Shown: positions 1 through 7,272 of the stretch, in pieces
Numbering within the stretch: position 1 is the first letter of the stretch
Layout of the letters: the number at the start of each line of letters is the position of its first letter
Assembly: GCA_016234685.1 (NCBI GenBank)
Contig: JACRAT010000036.1
Location: forward strand, 62,001 to 126,000
DNA: 64,000 nt
Direction: 5' to 3'
From: Nitrosomonadales bacterium
Lineage (GTDB): Bacteria > Pseudomonadota > Gammaproteobacteria > Burkholderiales > Gallionellaceae
Notes under the pieces: model-generated
Database searches by the model: none
What the model was told of the DNA's origin: nothing
Seen by the model: the letters and a program-made list of their open reading frames with translations, nothing else
Translations under genes and position numbers: made by a program

Positions 1-425
1 GCCACACCACCACCCTGCTGGGCGCGGCCTACACCTTCGACAACGGCCAGTCGCTCAACACCGAATGGCTGCACGACGACCACGGCTACCGTGCCGCCGA
101 GGAAAGTGCTTACTTCGCCCGCGCTGCCGCGTCGCCCATCAACGCTGGATTGGCGCTGGGCAACGTACCGCCCTTGCTGGGGCGCGACTACCTGCATCTG
201 GTGTGGCAGAGCAATCAGATGGAGAGCGGCGGCTACTGGCGGGCGATGGCGACGCATGGTTACACCGACGGCAGCGACGAGTTGTCCGGCTACACCGAGA
301 CGGCGCTGAATGGGCGCGTCACCGGCTTCGTGCTGGGCGTGCTGCCGCTGGGCGGCAACCGGCAGGAATTCTCCAGCTTGTCGCGCTGGAGTGCGACGGC
401 GGGGCTGAAGGTGGCGTTGCCTTGA
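1..425 (+). CDS. C-terminal part of a probable outer-membrane beta-barrel protein (5' truncated)
   Basis: The reading frame is open from the window edge (first full codon at position 3) and stops at 423-425, giving about 140 residues. The peptide alternates polar and hydrophobic residues, is rich in aromatic and small residues, and has repeated strand-turn patterns (residues ending Gly-Tyr, Asp-Gly-Ser-Asp turns). This suggests beta-barrel strands in the outer membrane. It ends in Val-Ala-Leu-Pro rather than the usual terminal aromatic residue. I do not recognise a specific family. A soluble repeat-containing protein is the alternative. Confidence 0.5.
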   Translation, partial: HTTTLLGAAYTFDNGQSLNTEWLHDDHGYRAAEESAYFARAAASPINAGLALGNVPPLLGRDYLHLVWQSNQMESGGYWRAMATHGYTDGSDELSGYTETALNGRVTGFVLGVLPLGGNRQEFSSLSRWSATAGLKVALP

Positions 426-480
426 CTCAACAACATGCCATAGCTCATGTCAGAGATCTCGAAGTGTGGCGCGTCCGCTC

Positions 481-575
481 ATCCTTCGACTGCGCTGCGC
501 TACTACCCGCAAGGAGTACGCCGGTGGGTGCCCCGCTGCTACGCAGCGACCCTTCCGCAGGCTCAGGACGAACGG
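481..575. repeat. REP-like dispersed palindromic repeat
   Basis: The left arm (ATCCTTCGACTGCG) and right arm (CCTTCCGCAGGCTCAGGACG) are imperfect inverted copies of a motif of the TCCTGAGCC-TGTCGAAGG type that is scattered in many proteobacterial genomes. It lies between the outer-membrane protein stop and the sensor kinase start. An open frame runs through it into the kinase, but the residues encoded here do not look like protein. Confidence 0.5.
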
Positions 576-623
576 TTACCAAGTGGCATTGCCCTCCCCA
601 TATCTCACCCGCATAATCCCCCC

Positions 624-1616
624 ATGCGCCACTGGATCATCCCCACCCTTTCCTCCCTCCTGTTCAACAGCGCCATCGCCGGGTTGCTGACGCTGGTGTC
701 GTTCGGCGGCAGTTTCTGGAACAACTTCGTGTTCTCGCAGTGCATCGGCCTGTCTATCTACGCCGTCAACGCCAGCGTGGCTTGCCGCATCGCCGACCGT
801 CGTCGTCGCTGGCAGGTGCTGGCGCTGGCCTTTCCCGGCAGCATCTTCCTCGGCGTGTCGCTGGGGGCGTGGATCACCGGCGAGGGCGACTGGAGCGATC
901 CGCGCGCTTGGGTGGCGGTGGTGATCGGCCTGTTCTTCGGCGGTATCGGCGGCCTCACTTGGTTCTTGTCCGAGCGCATCGAACAGCTGGACGCCGAGGT
1001 AAAGCAGCGCCAGTTGCAGCAGAGCGAAACCGAACGGCGCGAGCTGGAAGCCCAGCTCAAACTGCTGCAAGCGCAGATCGAGCCACACTTTTTGTTCAAC
1101 ACGCTGGCCAATGTCGGCAGCCTCATTGAAACCAACCCGGAAGCCGCGCGCCGTCTGCTCGATCGCCTCAACGACTGGCTGCGCGTGGCGCTGGTGCGCG
1201 CCCGCAGCGACCATGCCATCTTGGGCGACGAGCTGAATATGCTGGAGAACTATCTGGAGATATTGAAGGTGCGCTTCGGCGAACGGCTGCGCTGGCGCAT
1301 CGAAGCGGACGAGTCCGCGCGCCTCACCCGCTTCCCGCCCATGCTGCTGCAACCGCTGGTGGAGAACGCGGTGCGCCACGGCATCGAACCCAAGCTGGGC
1401 GGCGGCGAGATCGTGATCGCCGTGACACAGGCGAATGAGCAGCTCGACATCGAAGTCAGCGACAACGGCGTGGGGCTGGGCAGTGCGCCCGCTTCCGGCA
1501 CAGGTCTCGCCAATGTACGCGCGCGGCTGGCGGCGCTGTATGGCAATGCGGGGCGGCTGGAACTGGAAGACCGAGCCGACGGCGGCACGACGGCACGACT
1601 GAGATTGCCGCGATGA
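624..1616 (+). CDS. LytS/AlgZ-type sensor histidine kinase
   Basis: A 330-residue inner-membrane sensor kinase. Residues 1 to about 115 hold four hydrophobic segments and replace a periplasmic sensor domain. A short coiled coil (about 118-145) leads into the His_kinase (PF06580) domain with the motif QIEPHFLFNT, in which His155 is the likely phosphorylated residue. An N-box (LVENAVRHG) and G-boxes (DNGVGLG, GTGLANVRARL) form the ATP-binding domain. I chose ATG 624 because it starts directly before the first membrane segment; the upstream open frame runs through a repeat. The LytTR regulator follows about 115 bp downstream and is the probable partner. The signal sensed cannot be read from the sequence. 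Confidence 0.85.
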   Translation: MRHWIIPTLSSLLFNSAIAGLLTLVSFGGSFWNNFVFSQCIGLSIYAVNASVACRIADRRRRWQVLALAFPGSIFLGVSLGAWITGEGDWSDPRAWVAVVIGLFFGGIGGLTWFLSERIEQLDAEVKQRQLQQSETERRELEAQLKLLQAQIEPHFLFNTLANVGSLIETNPEAARRLLDRLNDWLRVALVRARSDHAILGDELNMLENYLEILKVRFGERLRWRIEADESARLTRFPPMLLQPLVENAVRHGIEPKLGGGEIVIAVTQANEQLDIEVSDNGVGLGSAPASGTGLANVRARLAALYGNAGRLELEDRADGGTTARLRLPR

Positions 1617-1647
1617 ACATCGGGATGGCGATAGCAATACGGCGACT

Positions 1648-1725
1648 CCCTCATCCCCAGCCCTTCTCCCGGCAGGAGAAGGGAGTTGCGCCCTCTCCCC
1701 TCGGGAGAGGGGTGGGGTGAGGGGG
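1648..1725. repeat. GC-rich double-hairpin repeat between kinase and regulator
   Basis: Two nested hairpins lie here: CCCTTCTCCC pairs with GGAGAAGGG (1661-1683) and CCCTCTCCCC pairs with GGGAGAGGGG (1691-1712). They are enclosed by CCCTCATCCCC and GGGGTGAGGG. A related sequence sits at 12818-12901. The right end supplies the purine-rich stretch 1719-1725 just upstream of the regulator's GTG start, so the repeat has become its ribosome-binding region. Confidence 0.7.
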
Positions 1726-1730
1726 CATCC

Positions 1731-2471
1731 GTGAAAGCGCTTATTGCCGACGACGAACAGCATCTGACCGACGACCTGCGCCGCCGCTTGACGCGGCTGT
1801 GGCCGGAGCTGGAGATCGTCGCCACCTTGCACGACGGCATCGCCGCCGCCGAGGCGCTGGCGACGCTGCGACCGGACATCGCTTTCCTCGACATCCGTAT
1901 GCCCGGACTGTCCGGGTTGGACGCGGCACAAGCAGCACCGCCCGGCTGCCGACTGGTGTTCATCACCGCTTACGATGATCACGCTGTGGCTGCGTTCGAA
2001 CAGGCGGCGGTGGATTATCTGTTGAAGCCGGTGTCGGATGAGCGCCTCGCCCGTTGCGTAGCGCGGCTGAAACGACACGACGCAGCCGCCCCCGACGCGC
2101 TGCTGGCCAAGCTGCAAGCCCTGCTCAACGCCCCCGCCAAACCCGAACCGCTACGCTGGCTGCGCGCCCAAGTGGGACAGACAGTGCGCTTGCTGGCGGT
2201 GGAAGAGGTCTGCTATTTCCAGTCCGCCGACAAATACACGGCGGCCTACACCCGCGATGCCGAGTTGCTGCTGCGCACGCCGCTCAAGGAACTGGTCACC
2301 CAGCTCGATCCCGCCGAATTCTGGCAGGTGCATCGCGGTACGCTGGTGAACGTGCGCCAGATCGCCGCCGCCCGCCACAACCTGCTGGGGCGCGTCACCC
2401 TCACCCTGCGCGACCGCCCCGAGACGCTAGCGGTGAGCCGCAGCTACGCGCATCTGTTCCGGCAGATGTAA
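1731..2471 (+). CDS. LytTR-family response regulator
   Basis: A 246-residue cytoplasmic response regulator. The receiver domain (1-115) has the acidic pair Asp7-Asp8, the phospho-acceptor Asp54 in FLDIRMPG, and the conserved Lys in YLLKP. The C-terminal half (about 140-246) is a LytTR DNA-binding domain (VEEVCYFQSADKYTAAYT, FWQVHRGTLVNV). The GTG start at 1731 gives the canonical N-terminus VKALIADDE. An ATG 45 bp upstream would add residues encoded by the repeat and is unlikely. It pairs with the LytS-type kinase upstream, as in AlgZ/AlgR and YehU/YehT systems. Targets are unknown. Confidence 0.87.
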   Translation: MKALIADDEQHLTDDLRRRLTRLWPELEIVATLHDGIAAAEALATLRPDIAFLDIRMPGLSGLDAAQAAPPGCRLVFITAYDDHAVAAFEQAAVDYLLKPVSDERLARCVARLKRHDAAAPDALLAKLQALLNAPAKPEPLRWLRAQVGQTVRLLAVEEVCYFQSADKYTAAYTRDAELLLRTPLKELVTQLDPAEFWQVHRGTLVNVRQIAAARHNLLGRVTLTLRDRPETLAVSRSYAHLFRQM

Positions 2472-2489
2472 CTGATCTTTCGGAGATAG

Positions 2490-3047
2490 TTAGTCCGAAA
2501 TTGCGCACCCGCGCACCCATCCAGTCTCCGCATGCCCCGCTTCCCGATTGATCGTCCGCGCCAACACGAACAGCCAGTCGGATAGGCGGTTGAGATATGG
2601 CAAAAGGGACGTTGCGATCAGCTCTTGCTGGGCCAGCGCAGCCACATCGCGTTCGGCGCGGCGGGTGGTGGCGCGGGCGACGTGGGCAAGGGCGGCGGGG
2701 CGAGTTCCGCCGGGGAGGATGAATTCCTTCAGTGGCGGGAGTGCGGCGTTGTAGCCGACGGCGAGTGCGTCCAGACGGGCAACGGCAGCGGGTGGGAAAA
2801 CGCCGTGTTCCGGGTAGGCCAGCGCGCCGCCCAGCTCGAACAGTTCGTGCTGCGTAGGCAGCAGGTCGGTGCGGACACGCTCCGGCAGCGGTTCGCACAG
2901 CAGCAGACCGAGCAGGCTGTTGAGTTCATCCACGCTGCCGATGGCGGCGATGCGGGCGCTGGTCTTGCTTACGCGGGAGCCGTCGGCGAGGCCGGTCGTG
3001 CCGTCGTCGCCAGTGCGGGTGACGATGTGGGTCAGTCGATCAACCAT
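2490..3047 (-). CDS. pduO: PduO-type ATP:cob(I)alamin adenosyltransferase
   Basis: A 185-residue enzyme that transfers adenosyl from ATP to cob(I)alamin to make coenzyme B12. The family motifs are all present: TRTGDDGTTGL near the N-terminus, then GSVDELNS, the central ILPGGT, and RATTRRAERD with LNRLSDWLFVLAR near the end. The start ATG overlaps the stop of the DUF1841 gene by one base (TGATG), so it ends the minus-strand operon that carries nth. A longer open frame extends upstream but belongs to the shadow of DUF1841. The gene converges on the LytTR regulator with only 18 bp between stops. Confidence 0.92.
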   Translation of the reverse strand: MVDRLTHIVTRTGDDGTTGLADGSRVSKTSARIAAIGSVDELNSLLGLLLCEPLPERVRTDLLPTQHELFELGGALAYPEHGVFPPAAVARLDALAVGYNAALPPLKEFILPGGTRPAALAHVARATTRRAERDVAALAQQELIATSLLPYLNRLSDWLFVLARTINREAGHAETGWVRGCAISD

Positions 3048-3469
3048 CACTGTTTGCTCATGCAGTCGAGGTAGATAGCGGCATCCGGCGCAGTCTTGTT
3101 GCGTTGCGCCTGCCAGATCATCTCGCCCAGACATTCCATCATGGCGTGCTGGGCTTCGTGTTCGGACTCGTATTTCTGCGTCAGCCGAGCGAACTGTTCG
3201 CGCACGCCGTGCGGCTGGCCGATGGAGATTTGCTCCTCGATGGTGAGGTGCATCATCAGGTGCAGGAAGGGGTTGGTCGTGCCATGCTCCGGCAGGTAAT
3301 CCTTGTCCAGCGCGGTGTCGGGGTTGGCAAGCAATTCGTGGAATTCCGGGTGTTTTTCGATGAGCTGGGCGGTCAGGTCTTCCAGCGGCGTGAGCAATTC
3401 CCCTGCGCGGCGCTTGCGCCAAGCGTCGAACAGGAACGACCGGGCTTGGTCGCGGCTCGGATTAAACAA
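3047..3469 (-). CDS. DUF1841 family protein
   Basis: A 140-residue cytoplasmic protein of unknown function, matching DUF1841 from its N-terminus (MFNPSRDQARSFLFDAWRK) to its C-terminus (IYLDCMSKQ). It contains a His-rich central helix (TNPFLHLMMHLTIEEQ). The start is TTG at 3467-3469, supported by an AAGGAG site about 8 bp upstream. This start overlaps the end of nth by 8 bp. It is translated between nth and pduO. The neighbours do not suggest a role. Confidence 0.85.
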   Translation of the reverse strand: MFNPSRDQARSFLFDAWRKRRAGELLTPLEDLTAQLIEKHPEFHELLANPDTALDKDYLPEHGTTNPFLHLMMHLTIEEQISIGQPHGVREQFARLTQKYESEHEAQHAMMECLGEMIWQAQRNKTAPDAAIYLDCMSKQ

Positions 3470-4097
3470 AGATTTTCTCCTTGAATTCGCACAGGTCGGC
3501 GATCAGACACTGGCCGCACTTCGGCTTGCGTGCCACGCAGGTGTAGCGGCCATGCAGGATCAGCCAGTGGTGGGCATCGAGTTTGAATTCGTCCGGCACG
3601 ACCTTGAGCAGCTTGTTCTCCACCTCGACCACATCCTTGCCGGGAGCGAGCTTGGTGCGGTTGGATACGCGGAAGATGTGTGTGTCCACCGCGATGGTGG
3701 GCTGACCGAAGGCCGTATTGAGCACCACGTTGGCGGTCTTGCGACCCACGCCGGGCAAGGCTTCCAGCGCCTCGCGCGTCTGCGGCACCTCGCCGCCATG
3801 CCGCTCCAGCAGGATGCGGCAGGTCTGGATGATGTGCTTGGATTTGGTCTGATACAGCCCGATGCGCTGCACGTAGCTGCGCAGCTCGTCTTCGCCCAGC
3901 GCTAGGATGGCCTGTGGCGTGTTAGCCACCGGATACAGCTCACGAGTCGCAAGGTTGACACTGACATCGGTGGCCTGCGCCGACAACAGCACGGCAATCA
4001 GCAACTCGAACGGCGTGTTGTATTCCAGCTCGGTGGTGGGATGCGGATTGGCGGCACGCAGCCGGGCGAAGATCTCGTGACGCTTGCTTTGATTCAC
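3462..4097 (-). CDS. nth: Endonuclease III
   Basis: A 211-residue DNA glycosylase/AP lyase of base-excision repair that removes oxidised pyrimidines. The helix-hairpin-helix LPGVGRKTANV carries catalytic Lys120, and Asp138 lies in VDTHIFRV; both match E. coli numbering. The four cysteines of the [4Fe-4S] loop have the standard C-x6-C-x2-C-x5-C spacing near the C-terminus. The start is GTG at 4095-4097, overlapping the hepT stop by four bases (GTGA). Longer in-frame starts upstream fall within hepT. Its position after the rnf genes matches the rsxABCDGE-nth order of E. coli, but here two toxin-antitoxin genes intervene. Confidence 0.96.
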   Translation of the reverse strand: MNQSKRHEIFARLRAANPHPTTELEYNTPFELLIAVLLSAQATDVSVNLATRELYPVANTPQAILALGEDELRSYVQRIGLYQTKSKHIIQTCRILLERHGGEVPQTREALEALPGVGRKTANVVLNTAFGQPTIAVDTHIFRVSNRTKLAPGKDVVEVENKLLKVVPDEFKLDAHHWLILHGRYTCVARKPKCGQCLIADLCEFKEKIFV

Positions 4098-4570
4098 GAA
4101 GCAGTCTCGTTCAACTTGAACTTCCTCGAACAATAGCTGCGTGCTTGCTCGTGCCATTTCAGCAACGCCGGAATGCAGTGAACCATCTCTTGAATGATCG
4201 CGCTTAGCGCCTCGGGATCGTCTTCGTATTCGTGGTTGATCTGGTTGCGTATCTCGCGGATCTCTTTCCACTCGGCTTCACTGGCGATGATGCTGACCTT
4301 TTCGGCAAAGGCCAGCACGTCGGAGAAGCCGCTGAACCCGACCTCCTCTTCACGGGCGATTGATCCGAGCAACTTGCCGAGATGCTCCTGGAATTCCGAT
4401 ACGCGCATACGAAAAGCAGCAAGGTCGTTGGAGTCATCCAGCGAGAATTCCGTCTGGGGCTTGTCAGGTAAACCTGCCACTTGGATCTTTTGAGTGGCAT
4501 GGATCAGATAAGCGCGCATTTTTTCAAGATGCACCAAGCGGGAAGCGATCAGTTGCAGGTGCGTTTTCAT
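4094..4570 (-). CDS. HepT-like protein (HEPN toxin of a HepT/MntA module)
   Basis: A 158-residue, mostly helical protein. It carries R108-x4-H113-x-Y115 in IRNQINHEY, the R-x(4-6)-H-x-Y signature of HEPN ribonuclease toxins. In HepT/MntA systems this protein cleaves RNA and is silenced when the MntA partner AMPylates tyrosines of this motif. It overlaps mntA by four bases upstream (ATGA) and nth by four bases downstream, so it is translationally coupled to both. Some HepT-like proteins are only substrate-binding partners of nucleotidyltransferases, so toxin activity is an inference from motif and pairing. Confidence 0.82.
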   Translation of the reverse strand: MKTHLQLIASRLVHLEKMRAYLIHATQKIQVAGLPDKPQTEFSLDDSNDLAAFRMRVSEFQEHLGKLLGSIAREEEVGFSGFSDVLAFAEKVSIIASEAEWKEIREIRNQINHEYEDDPEALSAIIQEMVHCIPALLKWHEQARSYCSRKFKLNETAS

Positions 4571-4860
4571 GCCAGCTTCACGCCTTGTTCGCGGGCAATC
4601 TGGTAGATGGGGCGTTCCTTGCGGTGATTGTTGACGACCAGATCGACCGAGCGGCCAAAGATCTCTTCGAGCACGATCTTGGTGCGCACCGTTTCGCGCA
4701 ACAGCACGCCGGGCAAGGAGGTCTCGGCATAAAGATCGACATCTCCGCCGCGTCTGGCATCGTCAACGCGCGAGCCAAACAGCCATACGGCGGCATCTGC
4801 ACCCAAGCGGGTGCGAATCGCGGAGACTGCTAGTTCGGCTTGTGCTGGCGTGATACGCAT
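4567..4860 (-). CDS. MntA-like minimal nucleotidyltransferase (antitoxin)
   Basis: A 97-residue protein of the DNA polymerase beta-like minimal nucleotidyltransferase fold. It has the catalytic signature Gly29-Ser30-x9-Asp40-x-Asp42 (LFGSRVDDARRGGDVDLY). A later acidic residue in RSVDLVVNN probably completes the metal site. The family includes MntA antitoxins, which transfer AMP to HepT. The ATG follows an AAGGAA site, 46 bp after the rnfE stop, with a hairpin between. The stop overlaps hepT. The pair sits between rnfE and nth. Confidence 0.83.
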   Translation of the reverse strand: MRITPAQAELAVSAIRTRLGADAAVWLFGSRVDDARRGGDVDLYAETSLPGVLLRETVRTKIVLEEIFGRSVDLVVNNHRKERPIYQIAREQGVKLA

Positions 4861-4880
4861 GGCCTGTTCCTTGAGATCAG

Positions 4881-4901
4881 GCCGTCATTCTACATGACGG
4901 C
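4881..4901 (-). terminator. Hairpin between rnfE and mntA (weak terminator or processing site)
   Basis: GCCGTCA and TGACGGC form a perfect 7-bp stem with a 7-base loop in the 46-bp gap after rnfE. There is no T tract on the minus strand, so it would be a weak terminator or an mRNA end-protecting hairpin. A second possible stem (GGCCTG/CAGGCC, 4861-4883) overlaps it. Confidence 0.4.
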
Positions 4902-4906
4902 AATGC

Positions 4907-5608
4907 TCAATGCCCCGCCGGAGAGCAGCCGCCTTCCACCGGGGAAGCGACGGCGTTCGCGCCCTTCTGCTTGCGTTCGGCGCGCAACTTGAGCCAGTTC
5001 TTGCCGGCAATGAGCAGGGCTAGGCCGATGAATGCGCCGGGCGGCAGGATGGCGACGAGGAAACCGTGATAACCGGGCACGACGTGGATCACCCAGTCTT
5101 TCGCCATGTCACCCAGCGCCAGATCAATGCCGGAGAACAGCGTGCCTTTGCCTATGATCTCGCGGATACCGCCCAGCACCGCCAGCACCAGCGTCAGCCC
5201 CAGCCCCATGGCGAAGCCGTCCAGCGCGGCATGGGCGGTGGGATTCTTGGCGGCGAAGGCTTCCACCCGGGCCAGCACGATGCAGTTGGTGACGATCAGC
5301 GGGATGAAGATACCCAACACCAAATACAGGCTGTGCAGGTAAGCGTTCATCGCCAGTTGCACCACGGTGACCAGCACGGCGATGATAAGGATGAACACCG
5401 GGATGCGGATCTCGCTGGGGATGAGGTGGCGGATCGGCGCGATGGCCGCGCCGGACAGCGCCATCACCAGCGCCGTCGCCAGCCCGAGACTGACGCCGTT
5501 GACCACTGTGCCGCTCACCGCCAGCAGCGGACACAGCCCGAGCAGCTGCACCAGACCGGTGTTCTGCTTCCAGATACCGTTGTAGAGGATGTCGCGATAG
5601 GCGCTCAT
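4907..5608 (-). CDS. rnfE: Electron transport complex subunit RnfE
   Basis: A 233-residue integral membrane subunit of the Rnf complex, which couples ferredoxin:NAD electron transfer to ion movement, or in the E. coli Rsx form keeps SoxR reduced. Six hydrophobic segments are visible. Conserved stretches are KQNTGLVQLLGLCPLLAVS at the start and FIPLIVTNCIVLARVEAFA in the middle, with the paired cysteines that bind an intramembrane iron-sulfur centre together with RnfA. The C-terminus is a short hydrophilic tail. The start overlaps rnfG by four bases. It is the last rnf gene of the operon. Confidence 0.95.
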   Translation of the reverse strand: MSAYRDILYNGIWKQNTGLVQLLGLCPLLAVSGTVVNGVSLGLATALVMALSGAAIAPIRHLIPSEIRIPVFILIIAVLVTVVQLAMNAYLHSLYLVLGIFIPLIVTNCIVLARVEAFAAKNPTAHAALDGFAMGLGLTLVLAVLGGIREIIGKGTLFSGIDLALGDMAKDWVIHVVPGYHGFLVAILPPGAFIGLALLIAGKNWLKLRAERKQKGANAVASPVEGGCSPAGH

Positions 5609-6240
5609 GGCTGGGGCTCCTGTGCGAACAGCTTGTCCCGGTTCGCCTCGAAATAATTCAGGGATTTATTCACGGCCTTGACCACGGCGCGCGGGGTGAT
5701 AGTCGCACCGGCCATGTAGTCGAACTGACCGCCGTCCTTCTTCACCTTCCATTCCGCCTCGGGCAGAACGGCATGGGATTTGTCGTCAAAGCCCTTGATC
5801 CACGGGCTCTTGGGTAGCTCGATATAGTCGCCCAACCCTGGCGTTTCGCGGTGGGAGGCGACGCGCACGCCCGCCAGCGAGCCGTTCTCGCGGATGGCGA
5901 CCAGCAGGAATATCTTGCCGCTGTAACCGTCTGGTGCGATGGGCGAGAGCACCACCACCGAAGGCTGCCCCTGCAAGCGTCCGCGATAGGCCAGCGAGGT
6001 GACGCCCGTGCCGAGCAGCGGGTCGGCGGGCAGCGTCAGCGCGTCCTGCACGATGGCGTTGTCGAACAGGCTGGGCGGTACGATCTCGTTGATAAGTTTG
6101 AGCTTCTCCCGCTCTTCGCTCTGGGCGATCAACTCGTGCGTCTGATTGAAGCTGAACGCCAGCAGCGCCGTGCCGACCACGGTAAAGGCCAGCAAATTCA
6201 GCGCGGTCTTGAGCGAGACTTTCGCCAGCGAACTACTCAT
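5605..6240 (-). CDS. rnfG: Electron transport complex subunit RnfG
   Basis: A 211-residue subunit with one N-terminal membrane anchor (about residues 10-30) and a periplasmic FMN-binding domain. The motif AGATITPRAVV near residue 180 contains the threonine to which FMN is attached covalently. GYSGKIFLLVAI and HRETPGLGDYIE are typical of this domain. It overlaps rnfD upstream and rnfE downstream by four bases each, so expression is tightly coupled. Confidence 0.94.
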   Translation of the reverse strand: MSSSLAKVSLKTALNLLAFTVVGTALLAFSFNQTHELIAQSEEREKLKLINEIVPPSLFDNAIVQDALTLPADPLLGTGVTSLAYRGRLQGQPSVVVLSPIAPDGYSGKIFLLVAIRENGSLAGVRVASHRETPGLGDYIELPKSPWIKGFDDKSHAVLPEAEWKVKKDGGQFDYMAGATITPRAVVKAVNKSLNYFEANRDKLFAQEPQP

Positions 6241-7265
6241 CGCCCGCCCCCTTTCGTGCCGTAGACCTTGGGCTGAGTATAGGCGTCGATCAACGGCACG
6301 CAGATGTTCATCAGCAAGGTGGCGAAGGCCACACCGTCGGGGAAACCGCCGAACACGCGGATGATGTAGGTGAGGAAGCCCGCTCCAGCGGCGAAGATCA
6401 GCTTGCCGCGCGGCGTGGTCGGGCCGCTCACCGGGTCGGTCAGGATGAAGAACGCGCCCAGCATGGCCGCGCCGGACACCCAGTGGAACAGCGGTGCGAC
6501 ATAGTGCGCCGGGTCGATTAGGTAGAACAGCCCTGCGGTGGCGAACAACGTGCCGAGGAAAGCCGCCGGGACATGCCAGGTGATGATGCGGGTGGCCAGC
6601 AGATACAGGCCGCCGAGCAGAAAACCCAGCGCGACGACTTCGCTGCCCTTGCCGCCCAGATAGCCGTAGATTGGCAGGCCGAAAATGTCAGCGACGGCGC
6701 GATCCAGATGCAACTGCGTTTTCAGCGTATCCAGCGGCGTGGCGGTGGTGAGCGCGTCCAGCACGGCGTTGCCCGGCAATTGTCCACCGAAGATGTAAGC
6801 GAGCTGCCCGGCGAGATCCAGATCGAGCTGGGCTAAGCCGTGCGGTGCCAGCCAGTGCGTCATCTGCACCGGAAAGGAGACGATGAGCACGGCGTAGCCG
6901 ATCATCGCCGGGTTAAACGGATTGTTGCCCAACCCGCCGTACAGATGTTTGGCAACGCTGATGGCGAAGGCCGTGCCGACCACCACCAGCCACCAAGGGG
7001 CGAGCGGCGGAATCGACAACGCCAGCAACCAAGCGGTGAGCAGGGCGCTGTAGTCGCTGAGGAAGGGGCGGATCGGGCGTTCGCGCAGCTTGAGCATGGC
7101 TGCTTCCACCGCCAGCGCAGTGACGGAGGCCAGCGTCAGCGAGACGAGGATGGCCGGGCCGTAGAACCAGACGTAAGCGGCGATGCCGGGCAGCAACGCC
7201 AGCATCACCCGGCGCATGATCGCTGGGACGCCTATCGGTTGGGTGACAAAGGAAGGGGCGAACAT
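6237..7265 (-). CDS. rnfD: Electron transport complex subunit RnfD
   Basis: A 342-residue polytopic membrane subunit related to NqrB. About nine hydrophobic segments are present. The motif TTATPLDTLK lies near the middle and contains the threonine expected to carry covalent FMN. The conserved GGFPDGVAFATLLMN is close to the C-terminus, and GNNPFNPAMIGYA marks the family. It starts 7 bp after rnfC and overlaps rnfG by four bases. Confidence 0.95.
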   Translation of the reverse strand: MFAPSFVTQPIGVPAIMRRVMLALLPGIAAYVWFYGPAILVSLTLASVTALAVEAAMLKLRERPIRPFLSDYSALLTAWLLALSIPPLAPWWLVVVGTAFAISVAKHLYGGLGNNPFNPAMIGYAVLIVSFPVQMTHWLAPHGLAQLDLDLAGQLAYIFGGQLPGNAVLDALTTATPLDTLKTQLHLDRAVADIFGLPIYGYLGGKGSEVVALGFLLGGLYLLATRIITWHVPAAFLGTLFATAGLFYLIDPAHYVAPLFHWVSGAAMLGAFFILTDPVSGPTTPRGKLIFAAGAGFLTYIIRVFGGFPDGVAFATLLMNICVPLIDAYTQPKVYGTKGGGR

Positions 7266-7272
7266 GGGAACC

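Noticed and set aside
576-2117. Long minus-strand open frame (513 codons) across the kinase/regulator pair
   Set aside because: It lies antisense to two clear gene families, its peptide is His/Gln/Arg-rich shadow sequence, and it crosses a hairpin repeat.
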